Positions 1 to 5,933 of a stretch of 6,121 nt of DNA are shown here, piece by piece; the first letter of the stretch is position 1; each line of letters starts with the position of its first letter. A model generated the notes under the pieces. That model was given only the letters and a program-made list of their open reading frames with translations, did not search any database and was not told the DNA's origin. A program made the position numbers and the translations under genes. Source of the DNA: Burkholderiales bacterium (GTDB lineage: Bacteria > Pseudomonadota > Gammaproteobacteria > Burkholderiales > Casimicrobiaceae); contig JAICVH010000163.1 in the NCBI GenBank assembly GCA_025935435.1, forward strand, positions 1 through 6,121. Direction: 5' to 3'.

Positions 1-520
1 CGCCGGCTGCTACATCGGACCGTGCGCATCGTTGCGCGGCGACTTCGGCCGCATCGAGATTCGCGCCGGTGCCAATCTGCAGGACTGCTGTGTCGCGCAC
101 GGCTTTCCCGGCAGCGACACGGTGATCGGCGAGGACGGCCACGTCGGGCACTGCGCGGTGTTGCACGGGTGCATCGTCGAACGCAATGCTTTGATCGGCA
201 TGAACTGCGTGATCAACGACGACGCGGTGGTAGGCGAATCGGCAATCGTCGCCGCGATGGCCTTTGTCAAGGCGAAGATGGTGGTGCCACCGCGGACGCT
301 TGCTGCGGGCGTGCCCGCACGCGTCGTCCGTGAACTGACCGAGATGGAACTCGCCTGGAAGATCGAAGCGACGCAGAGTTACCAGGACCTCGCGCGGCGG
401 AGCCTCGCGACGATGCATAGAACGGTGCCGCTCAGCGCCGTCGACCCCGGCCGCAGGCGTATCGACGTTCCCGAGATCCTGCCGCTGTCGACACTCAAGG
501 CTCGCCAGGACGGTCGCTAG
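1..520 (+). CDS. paaY: Phenylacetic acid degradation protein PaaY (5'-truncated by window edge)
   Basis: Reading frame begins at base 2 and gives 172 residues ending in TAG. By recalled alignment with the 196-residue E. coli PaaY, about 32 N-terminal residues lie outside the window. Seen: a left-handed beta-helix (hexapeptide-repeat) protein of the gamma-carbonic-anhydrase type. The three metal-ligand histidines are present at visible residues 33 (in VAHGFP), 50 and 55 (in GHxxxxH), with the usual five-residue spacing of the second pair. Further PaaY hallmarks are LRGDFGRIEI, IGEDGHVGH, FVKAKM, ELAWK and the C-terminal DPGRRRIDV. Known for the family: PaaY is a thioesterase that hydrolyses dead-end ring-opened or ring-hydroxylated CoA thioesters formed during aerobic phenylacetate degradation, sparing CoA. 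Other paa genes, if adjacent, must lie left of the window. The next gene is convergent and unrelated. The family call is firm; a general gamma-carbonic anhydrase-like protein is the only real alternative. Confidence 0.93.
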   Translation, partial: AGCYIGPCASLRGDFGRIEIRAGANLQDCCVAHGFPGSDTVIGEDGHVGHCAVLHGCIVERNALIGMNCVINDDAVVGESAIVAAMAFVKAKMVVPPRTLAAGVPARVVRELTEMELAWKIEATQSYQDLARRSLATMHRTVPLSAVDPGRRRIDVPEILPLSTLKARQDGR

Positions 521-526
521 CGGGCA

Positions 527-545
527 ACGGCGCGCATCGCGCCGT
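527..545. terminator. Hairpin between convergent paaY and ggt, possible bidirectional terminator
   Basis: A perfect 8-base inverted repeat (ACGGCGCG / CGCGCCGT) with a 3-base loop lies in the 41-base gap between the paaY stop and the stop of the opposing GGT-family gene. Its position fits a shared terminator. However, neither strand has a T-tract after the stem, so it is not a classical intrinsic terminator. It may act weakly, or only block exonucleases at the two 3' ends. Confidence 0.4.
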
Positions 546-561
546 GCCGGGCCTCGATGTG

Positions 562-2142
562 TCAAAAGCCCGCTGCCTGCCCGTCCCGTCGCGGGTCCGA
601 CGCCGCGACGTAACCGCTATCCGTCTTGACGATGATCTGCCCGGCGCCGAAATCCATGTACGAGTCGGGCACCGATTCGAGGCGGTGACCGAGCGCGATC
701 AAGCCGTCGCGCAGTTCGCGTGAAGCGCTCGCCTCGAGATCGATCGAGCGGCCGACATTGACCTTCCATCGCGGCGCATCGAGCGCGGCCTGCGGATTCA
801 TCGCGTAGTCGACGAGGCGGACGACCGTTTGCACGTGCCCGGGTGGCTGGATCGGGCCACCCATGACGCCGAACGCCGCAAGCGGCGCGCCGTCGCGCAT
901 CATGAATCCAGGGATGATCGTATGGAACGGCCGCTTGCCACCGGCGACCTCGTTCGGGTGACCTGCTTGGAGCGTGAAGCCTGCGCCTCGATTCTGCAGG
1001 CTGATTCCGGTCCCCGGGACGACCACGCCGGACCCGAAACCCATGTAGTTCGACTGGATCAGCGACACCATCATGCCCGTACGATCCGCCGCGCAGACGT
1101 AGACCGTTCCACCGCGCGGCGGCCGGCCGGGTTCGAACGCGCTTGCGCGCCGCGTGTCGATCGACTGCGCGCGATCATGCAAATAACGGTCGTCGAGCAA
1201 GGTCGCCGCGGACACGGTCATCGCAGCCGGATCCCCGACATAGTGGTGTACGTCGGCAAAAGCGAGCTTCATCGCTTCGACCTGCAAATGCTGGCTTTCG
1301 ATCGAGTCGGCCGGCAGCGAGCGCAAATCGAATGCGCGCAGCATCCCGAGCGCCATCAGCGCCGCGATGCCTTGTCCGTTCGGCGGGATTTCGTGCACGG
1401 TGACGTCGCGGTATTGCAGCGCGAGCGGGGTGACCCAGTCGACGGCATGCGCTTCGAAATCGGCCCTCGTGTGCGCGCCACCATGCGCACAGAGATGCTC
1501 GACCATCGCAGCGGCGAGGGGGCCACGATAGAACGCTTCGCCGCGCGAGCGGGCAATCGCCTCGAACGTCGACGCCATCGCCTGCGAGCGAAATCGTTCG
1601 CCGGGCTTCGGCACGCGACCATCGATCAGGAAGTGGTCGTGCCAGCCGAGCCCCTTCGGCATCAGCGGCTCGGCGAGGCGCCACTTTTCCGCGACCACCG
1701 GCGATACCGGATGACCATCGTGCGCATAGCGGATCGCCGGTTCGAGCAGATCGCCGAACGCGAGCTTGCCGAAGCGCTCGGAAAGCGCCACCCAACCGGA
1801 TACTGCGCCGGGGATCGTTACCGCGTCCACGCCCCGCTGCGGCATGTGCGAAAGCGACTCGAAGCGTCCGCGTGACCACGCCGCCGGTGCGCGTCCTGAT
1901 GCATTCAGGCCGATGAGCGCCTGTCCGTCCCAGACGATCGCAAACAAGTCCGATCCAATGCCATTGCTGCACGGTTCGACGACCGTCAGCGTCATCGCCA
2001 TGGCCAGCGCGGCGTCGATTGCGTTGCCGCCGCGCGCAAGCATCGCGACACCCGCCTGAGTCGCAAGCGGCTGCGACGTGGCGACGACGTTGTCCGCGAG
2101 AATCGGCTGCCTGCGCGACGGGTAGGGCAGTGTCCAGTCCAT
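562..2142 (-). CDS. Gamma-glutamyltransferase family Ntn hydrolase (YwrD-like, cytoplasmic)
   Basis: A 526-residue self-processing Ntn hydrolase of the gamma-glutamyltranspeptidase family. ATG at 2142 is chosen because the family's N-terminus (ADNVVATSQPLATQAG) follows at once and a good ribosome site, CAGGAA, lies about 5 bases upstream. The open frame runs further into tctA but encodes nothing recognisable there. Seen: GGNAIDAALA at 38-47, VEPCSNGIGSD at 55-65, predicted autocleavage and nucleophile Thr346 in GGTVYV, SNYMGFGSG at 364-372, and MGGPIQPPGH at 427-436. No signal peptide, unlike the secreted E. coli Ggt, so it probably acts in the cytoplasm. Known: the precursor cleaves before the Thr, which then attacks gamma-glutamyl or related amide bonds. 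Odd: several residues that hold the glutamate moiety in E. coli Ggt are changed (see findings), so true gamma-glutamyl activity is uncertain; a cephalosporin-acylase-like or other amidase is possible. It follows tctA by 11 bases, presumably in one operon. Confidence 0.9.
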   Translation of the reverse strand: MDWTLPYPSRRQPILADNVVATSQPLATQAGVAMLARGGNAIDAALAMAMTLTVVEPCSNGIGSDLFAIVWDGQALIGLNASGRAPAAWSRGRFESLSHMPQRGVDAVTIPGAVSGWVALSERFGKLAFGDLLEPAIRYAHDGHPVSPVVAEKWRLAEPLMPKGLGWHDHFLIDGRVPKPGERFRSQAMASTFEAIARSRGEAFYRGPLAAAMVEHLCAHGGAHTRADFEAHAVDWVTPLALQYRDVTVHEIPPNGQGIAALMALGMLRAFDLRSLPADSIESQHLQVEAMKLAFADVHHYVGDPAAMTVSAATLLDDRYLHDRAQSIDTRRASAFEPGRPPRGGTVYVCAADRTGMMVSLIQSNYMGFGSGVVVPGTGISLQNRGAGFTLQAGHPNEVAGGKRPFHTIIPGFMMRDGAPLAAFGVMGGPIQPPGHVQTVVRLVDYAMNPQAALDAPRWKVNVGRSIDLEASASRELRDGLIALGHRLESVPDSYMDFGAGQIIVKTDSGYVAASDPRRDGQAAGF

Positions 2143-2153
2143 GCGTTTCCTGT
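2143..2153 (-). promoter_or_regulatory. Spacer with Shine-Dalgarno site of the GGT-family gene
   Basis: The 11 bases between the tctA stop (TGA, 2156-2154) and the ATG at 2142 hold AACAGGAAACGC. The CAGGAA core is well placed for ribosome binding. It fixes the start of the GGT-family gene and supports co-translation with tctA. There is no room for a separate promoter or terminator. Confidence 0.6.
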
Positions 2154-3656
2154 TCACGCTTCCTGAAACGCTTCCTCGCGTCGCTTGCGCATGTTCGGCA
2201 AGGCGATCACGAGCACGAGCAGTATCGCCGCAGCGAGCAACCCCGCCGAAATCGGGCGCGTTGCGAACACCGTAGGGTCGCCGCGGGACAGCAACAGTGC
2301 GCGGCGCAGATTTTCCTCCATCATCGGACCGAGAACGAACCCGAGCAAGAGCGGTGCAGGCTCGCATTCGAGCTTCGCGAACAGCACGCCGATCAACCCG
2401 AAAAATGCGGTCTGCATGACGTCGAAGCTCGTATTGTTGACCGTATAGACGCCGATTGCGCAAAACAGCAGGATCGCGGGGTAGAGCAATCGATAAGGAA
2501 CGGTCAACAACTTGATCCAGATGCCGATCAACGGCAGGTTCAGCACAACCAGCATCAGGTTGCCGACCCACATCGACGCGATGAGTCCCCAGAACAGGCC
2601 GGGGTTGGACGTCATCACCTGCGGTCCTGGCTGGATGTTGTGGATCGTCATCGCCCCAACCATCATCGCCATCACCGCATTCTCGGGTATGCCGAGCGTC
2701 AACAGCGGGATGAACGACGTCTGCGCGCCGGCGTTGTTGGCGGATTCCGGCCCCGCGACACCTTCGATGGCGCCCTTGCCGAACTGCGACGGGTCGCGTG
2801 AGAGTTTCTTCTCGATGCTGTATGACGCGAACGACGACAGCATCGCACCGCCGCCGGGAAGAACTCCGAGCATCGATCCGAGTGCCGTGCCGCGCAGTAC
2901 GGCGGGCGCTGCGCGCCTGAACTGTTCGCGCGTGAACCAGAAGCCTTTCAGACGCGTCGTGATCAGCTCGCGGCGCTCCGTCGACTCGAGATTCATGATG
3001 ATTTCGGAGAAGCCGAACATGCCCATCGCGACGACGACGACGCCAATGCCGTCGGAAAGCTCGGGAATGCCGAAGTCGAAGCGCACGACACCGGAATTGA
3101 CGTCGGTGCCGACGATGCCGAGCAGCAGTCCGACGAGAATCATCGCGATCGCCTTCAACAGCGAGCCGTGCGCGAGCACGACCGCACCGATCAGTCCCAG
3201 CACCATCAGCGAGAAATATTCGGCCGGTCCGAATTTCAGCGCGAGCGACGACAACGGCAGAGACACCGCGGCGACCAGCACCGTCGCGCAGGTACCGGCG
3301 AAAAACGACGCAAGCGCCGCCGTCGCGAGCGCCGTGCCGGCTTGTCCGCGCCGTGCCATCTGGTAGCCATCGAGGCAGGTGACGACCGACGAGGATTCAC
3401 CGGGCATGTTGACGAGGATCGCCGTCGTCGAACCGCCGTACTGCGCACCGTAATAGATGCCGGCGAGCATGATCAGTGCCGACACCGGCTGCAGCGCGTA
3501 CGTCGTCGGGAGCAACATCGCGATCGTCGCGACGGGCCCGATGCCCGGGAGAACGCCGATCAGCGTCCCGAGCAGCGTGCCGATCAATGCATACAGCAGG
3601 TTGACCGGTGTCAGCGCGACCCCGAATCCTGTCGCCAGATGTGCGAAGAGCTCCAC
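2154..3656 (-). CDS. tctA: Tripartite tricarboxylate transporter large permease subunit, TctA family
   Basis: A 500-residue inner-membrane protein of the usual TctA length and layout, with roughly 10-12 hydrophobic segments. Seen: GVLPGIGP at 34-41; the family signature AGIYYGAQYGGSTTA at 65-79 continuing to NMPGE at 83-87; DGYQMARRGQAG at 96-107; a second GVLPGGG at 264-270; GPESANNAG at 302-310; LGIPENAVMA at 321-330; and a C-terminal MMEENLRRALLLSRGDP at 445-461. A short basic tail (MRKRREE) follows the last membrane span. Known: TctA is the ion-coupled permease that works with the small TctB and a periplasmic TctC binding protein to import carboxylates. Start: GTG at 3656, directly after the tctB TAG with no spacer and only a weak ribosome site, so translation is probably coupled to tctB. 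Substrate cannot be read from the sequence; the downstream hydrolase hints at a compound with an amide or gamma-glutamyl bond. Confidence 0.95.
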   Translation of the reverse strand: MELFAHLATGFGVALTPVNLLYALIGTLLGTLIGVLPGIGPVATIAMLLPTTYALQPVSALIMLAGIYYGAQYGGSTTAILVNMPGESSSVVTCLDGYQMARRGQAGTALATAALASFFAGTCATVLVAAVSLPLSSLALKFGPAEYFSLMVLGLIGAVVLAHGSLLKAIAMILVGLLLGIVGTDVNSGVVRFDFGIPELSDGIGVVVVAMGMFGFSEIIMNLESTERRELITTRLKGFWFTREQFRRAAPAVLRGTALGSMLGVLPGGGAMLSSFASYSIEKKLSRDPSQFGKGAIEGVAGPESANNAGAQTSFIPLLTLGIPENAVMAMMVGAMTIHNIQPGPQVMTSNPGLFWGLIASMWVGNLMLVVLNLPLIGIWIKLLTVPYRLLYPAILLFCAIGVYTVNNTSFDVMQTAFFGLIGVLFAKLECEPAPLLLGFVLGPMMEENLRRALLLSRGDPTVFATRPISAGLLAAAILLVLVIALPNMRKRREEAFQEA

Positions 3657-4109
3657 CTACCGCTGGCCCGGCCAGATCGGCAATTGCAGTTGCAGGCCGA
3701 TCACGAACACGCCCACGGCGAGCGCTGCCAGCAGGATGCCGGCGATCAACGACTCGCGCGGACGGAATTCGCGACTGGCTGCGCTGGCCGCGACGATCAG
3801 CATCACCGTCGACAATGCGACGCCGACGAAATGCACGATGGCTCCGAACATTACGACGCTGCCAAGCACCACGACGAGCGGCCGCCACTGAAAGCGCGGA
3901 AGCGAGCCACCCGCGGTGCGCGTGGCTCGCACGGCGAGCACGATGCCGATCGCGATCAGCAGCAGGCCGAGGATGCGCGGAAAATAGCCAGGACCCATGC
4001 GCGCGGCGGTACCGAGCGCATAGCGGCCGCTGATAATGAGCGTCGCGACGCCGATCGCGATGAACATCGCGCCGGACCAGAAGTCCTTCGGATTACGGAT
4101 CGACGGCAA
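3657..4109 (-). CDS. tctB: Tripartite tricarboxylate transporter small membrane subunit, TctB family
   Basis: A 150-residue protein with about five hydrophobic stretches (near 11-27, 44-61, 77-94, 96-111, 119-140), matching the small TctB subunit. Seen: the N-terminal RNPKDFWSG at 5-13, and ARMGPGYFPRILG at 36-48, the conserved PGYFPR loop before the second span. Start: TTG at 4109. An in-frame TGA at 4133-4131 limits any extension to eight codons, none of them a usual start. The next in-frame ATG (residue 15) would cut into the first membrane span. No clear Shine-Dalgarno precedes the TTG, so the start is probable rather than certain. Known: TctB pairs with TctA in the membrane. It leads the tctB-tctA-ggt unit; the tctC that usually accompanies such genes is not here. 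Confidence 0.9.
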   Translation of the reverse strand: MPSIRNPKDFWSGAMFIAIGVATLIISGRYALGTAARMGPGYFPRILGLLLIAIGIVLAVRATRTAGGSLPRFQWRPLVVVLGSVVMFGAIVHFVGVALSTVMLIVAASAASREFRPRESLIAGILLAALAVGVFVIGLQLQLPIWPGQR

Positions 4110-4164
4110 CGGCGACGTTGATAGGGTTGGTCAAGCAGCGAAGAGCTTGCAGCGCCGGCCACGT

Positions 4165-4173
4165 AGGATAGCA
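4165..4173 (-). promoter_or_regulatory. Candidate extended -10 promoter for tctB-tctA-ggt
   Basis: On the minus strand, TGCTATCCT is an extended -10 element (TGn plus TATCCT, four of six consensus bases). It would start RNA near 4158 and give a leader of about 50 bases before the tctB TTG. No convincing -35 hexamer lies 16-18 bases upstream; that space is taken up by the ppiC terminator stem and T-tract. The case rests mainly on need: the strong terminator just upstream should isolate tctB from ppiC transcription. Confidence 0.3.
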
Positions 4174-4178
4174 CCGCG

Positions 4179-4209
4179 AAAAAAAAGAGCAGGCCGCGCG
4201 GCCTGCTCT
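4179..4209 (-). terminator. Strong intrinsic terminator of the yciB-bolA-ppiC unit
   Basis: Positions 4187-4208 form a 22-base perfect palindrome (GAGCAGGCC, central GCGC, GGCCTGCTC), extended by one A-T pair to 4186/4209. Read on the minus strand, the GC-rich stem is followed by eight Ts (4186-4179). It lies 25 bases after the ppiC stop, which is ideal Rho-independent geometry. On the plus strand there is no T-tract, so termination is directional. Confidence 0.93.
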
Positions 4210-4234
4210 CGTCTGTTTGTGTCTCGCGCCTGGA

Positions 4235-5074
4235 TCAGACGCCGTTCTTCGCGCGCAGATCCTTGAAGTACTTGTCGAGCCACTGCGCCTGCAGTCGTTG
4301 CTGCAGCTGCGGCTTCACTTCCTCGTATGCGGGAACCTTCGCGTCACGCACATCCTCGACTTCGATCACGTGCCAGCCGAATTGTGTCTGCACCGGTTGC
4401 GGCGTGAACTTGCCCTTCGGCGTCGCCTTCATTGCGTCGCCAAACGGTTTCACGAAGTTCGCGGGCGCATTCCAGTCGAGATCACCGCCCTTGTCCTTCG
4501 AGCCCGGGTCCTTGGAACGCGACTTGGCGAGCTCGTCGAACTTCGCGCCCTTCTGCAACTCGGTGATGATCGCCTTCGCGTCGTCTTCCTTCTCGACGAG
4601 GATGTGGCGCACCTTGTATTCCTTGTCGCCGATCTGGCCCTTGATCGCCTCGTATTCCTTCTTCAGATCGGCCTCGGGTACCGGGTTCTTCCGAATCCAG
4701 TCGCTGACGTAGGCGCGCACGAGAACGGTCTGCGAGGCCAGGTCCATCTGCGTCTTGACGTCGGCGTTCTTGTCCACGCCCTGTTTCTTCGCTTCGCGCG
4801 CGAGCAGTTCGCGGGTGTTGAGCTCCTCCTTCACCGCGTTGCGGACTTCCGGCGAATCCTGGCCGCCCTGGGCGAGGCGCTCCTTCAGCAGCACGTCGTA
4901 TTGACCCTGCGAATAGAGTTGTTTGTCGGACGTAGCCGCCGGCGCGGCGGTCGCCGCGGGTGTTGCGGGCGCGGCTTTCGGGGCCGCCTTGGGGGCGGGT
5001 GCGGTGGCTTGCGCAAGCGCGCCGCCCGACATCAATGCGGTCATCACCGCGACAGCAAACAGCGTACGTTTCAT
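4235..5074 (-). CDS. Periplasmic peptidyl-prolyl cis-trans isomerase, parvulin (PpiC/SurA-type)
   Basis: A 279-residue exported foldase. Seen: a Sec signal peptide 1-21 (basic MKR, hydrophobic core, ALA cleavage motif before Q22) without a lipobox cysteine. A low-complexity Ala/Pro/Thr/Lys linker runs over about 23-49. A helical, charged N-terminal chaperone-like region covers about 50-140. The parvulin domain (about 152-243) has VRHILV with catalytic His157, SKDPGSKDKGGDLDW at 187-201, and QFGWHVIEV at 231-239 with His235. A C-terminal helix rich in Gln and Arg closes it (QLQQRLQAQWLDKYF). Known: parvulins speed isomerisation of X-Pro bonds and assist folding of secreted and outer-membrane proteins. 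ATG at 5074 has a strong AAAGGA ribosome site seven bases upstream. Its ATG overlaps the bolA TGA by four bases, and it is the last gene before the terminator. Orthologues are often labelled plp, ppiC or PrsA-like; I leave the symbol blank. Confidence 0.95.
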   Translation of the reverse strand: MKRTLFAVAVMTALMSGGALAQATAPAPKAAPKAAPATPAATAAPAATSDKQLYSQGQYDVLLKERLAQGGQDSPEVRNAVKEELNTRELLAREAKKQGVDKNADVKTQMDLASQTVLVRAYVSDWIRKNPVPEADLKKEYEAIKGQIGDKEYKVRHILVEKEDDAKAIITELQKGAKFDELAKSRSKDPGSKDKGGDLDWNAPANFVKPFGDAMKATPKGKFTPQPVQTQFGWHVIEVEDVRDAKVPAYEEVKPQLQQRLQAQWLDKYFKDLRAKNGV

Positions 5075-5358
5075 TGCTTCGTCCTTTCGTTGGAACGGGG
5101 TTCGTCCGGCGCCAATGCCTGGATGGCCAGCGCATGCACCGGGTAGGGGATCAAGTCGCCGACGCAGTCCAGTACGGCCCGATGGCGGGCGAGGCGCGGC
5201 ATCCCGAGGAAGTGCTCGGACACGATTGTCACGGAAAAGTGCCCGGCGCCTCCAGCCGCACCCGCATGACCGACGTGCAATGCGCTGTCGTCCCGGATTT
5301 CGACGTCCAGCGGGGCCAGCGGCGCAAGACGCGCCTCGATCGTCGCCGCGAGCGTCAT
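5071..5358 (-). CDS. bolA: BolA family protein
   Basis: A 95-residue BolA/IbaG-type protein of normal size. Seen: the family core GHFSVTIVSEHFLGMPRLAR at 39-58 followed by HRAVLDCVGDLI, and the conserved PVHALAI with invariant His75. A His-rich, Gly/Ala-rich loop at 28-40 (with His28, His31 and His40) replaces the variable cluster-ligand loop. Known: BolA proteins form [2Fe-2S]-bridged complexes with monothiol glutaredoxins. In E. coli, BolA also binds DNA and alters cell shape and penicillin-binding protein and AmpC expression. Start at 5358 gives the expected N-terminus. Its ATG overlaps the yciB TGA by four bases (ATGA) and it lacks a good Shine-Dalgarno, so it is likely translated by coupling. 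Its stop overlaps the ppiC start in the same way. The frame is open further upstream, but that is the shadow of yciB. Confidence 0.95.
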   Translation of the reverse strand: MTLAATIEARLAPLAPLDVEIRDDSALHVGHAGAAGGAGHFSVTIVSEHFLGMPRLARHRAVLDCVGDLIPYPVHALAIQALAPDEPRSNERTKQ

Positions 5359-5885
5359 CGCGACGGTTCGGTCACGTGCTTCGCGAGGAACAGTCCCTGG
5401 GCGAGAGCGAACAGCAGGAAGAGGCCGATGCCGCCCCAGACCTTGAAGTCCACCCAGGTCTCGGTCGGGAAGTGGAACGCGATGTACCAGTTCGTCACCG
5501 CCATTGCGCAAAAAAATGCAACCCAGGACCAGGTCAGCCGTGTCCAGATCGGCGCGGGCAGCGCGATTTCCCGCATGACGACCGCGAGCAGGTCGCGTCG
5601 CCAGACGAGTTTTCCGGCCGCGAGAATTGCGCCAAACGCCAGATAAAGCACCGTCGGCTTCCATTTGATGAAGGTTTCATCGCGCAGGATCAGCGTCGCC
5701 CCGCCGAACACGACGATGATCGCAAGCGACAGCCAATGTATGGCGGATACGCTGCCCCGCCAGTGAAACCAAGCGATCTGTACGATCGAGGCCGCGATGG
5801 CGACCGCCGTGGCGACCCAAATGCCCTGCCACTTGAATGCGACGAAGAACAGGACGAGCGGAAAATAGTCCGCGAAAAAGCGCAT
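5355..5885 (-). CDS. yciB: Inner-membrane septation protein A (YciB/IspZ family)
   Basis: A 176-residue integral membrane protein, the usual family length, with about five to six hydrophobic segments (near 4-17, 21-38, 50-67, 77-93, 117-137, 147-168). Seen: family motifs FPLVLFFVAFK at 8-18, ATAVAI at 25-30, FIKWKPTVLYLAFG at 72-85, NWYIAF at 132-137 and WVDFKVWGG at 144-152. Known: YciB is needed for normal septation in Shigella, and in E. coli it interacts with division and elongation proteins and helps maintain the envelope. ATG at 5885 matches the family N-terminus. It has no Shine-Dalgarno, and a TATAAT ends only nine bases upstream, which suggests a leaderless transcript. First gene of a three-gene unit, 48 bases after the ampD stop. 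Confidence 0.96.
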   Translation of the reverse strand: MRFFADYFPLVLFFVAFKWQGIWVATAVAIAASIVQIAWFHWRGSVSAIHWLSLAIIVVFGGATLILRDETFIKWKPTVLYLAFGAILAAGKLVWRRDLLAVVMREIALPAPIWTRLTWSWVAFFCAMAVTNWYIAFHFPTETWVDFKVWGGIGLFLLFALAQGLFLAKHVTEPSR

Positions 5886-5894
5886 AAACCGTCA

Positions 5895-5900
5895 ATTATA
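5895..5900 (-). promoter_or_regulatory. Perfect -10 box (TATAAT) upstream of yciB
   Basis: The minus strand reads TATAAT at 5900-5895, a full match to the sigma-70 -10 consensus and conspicuous in such GC-rich DNA. Nine bases separate it from the yciB ATG, so RNA would start 0-4 bases before the start codon. No good TTGACA-like -35 is seen at 16-18 bases; the spacer holds a small inverted repeat (CCGCG-AAC-CGCGG, 5901-5913) that could be an operator or chance. Confidence 0.6.
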
Positions 5901-5933
5901 CCGCGAACCGCGGTCCAGAAGGGTCCGAGGCGC

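Noticed and set aside
829..1875. 348-codon open frame on the + strand opposite the GGT-family gene
   Set aside because: It is antisense to a well-conserved gene, very rich in Arg/His/Asp, and shows no domain; typical of reverse frames in GC-rich coding DNA.
2143..2571. N-terminal extension of the GGT-family frame to 669 residues
   Set aside because: The extra 143 codons lie inside tctA in another frame and show no homology-like content, while the ATG at 2142 has a good ribosome site and family-like N-terminus.
2512..3366. 284-codon + strand open frame opposite tctA
   Set aside because: Ser/Pro/Thr-rich translation with no motif, opposite the conserved TctA signatures; a shadow frame.
3168..4121. 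317-codon + strand open frame spanning tctA and tctB in antisense
   Set aside because: Arg/Asp/Gln/His low-complexity translation crossing two real genes; compositional artefact.
3956..4174. Minus-strand frame from a GTG at 4174 running across the tctB upstream region, considered as a tctC remnant
   Set aside because: It is out of frame with tctB, becomes Arg/Ser-rich within tctB, and shows no resemblance to the C-terminus of TctC/Bug binding proteins that I can recognise.
4187..4208. Perfect 22-base palindrome considered as a regulator-binding site or recombination site
   Set aside because: The eight Ts on the minus strand and its location 25 bases after ppiC explain it fully as an intrinsic terminator.
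5359..5664. Upstream extension of the bolA frame to 197 residues
   Set aside because: The added part is the out-of-frame shadow of yciB; the ATG at 5358 gives the normal BolA length.
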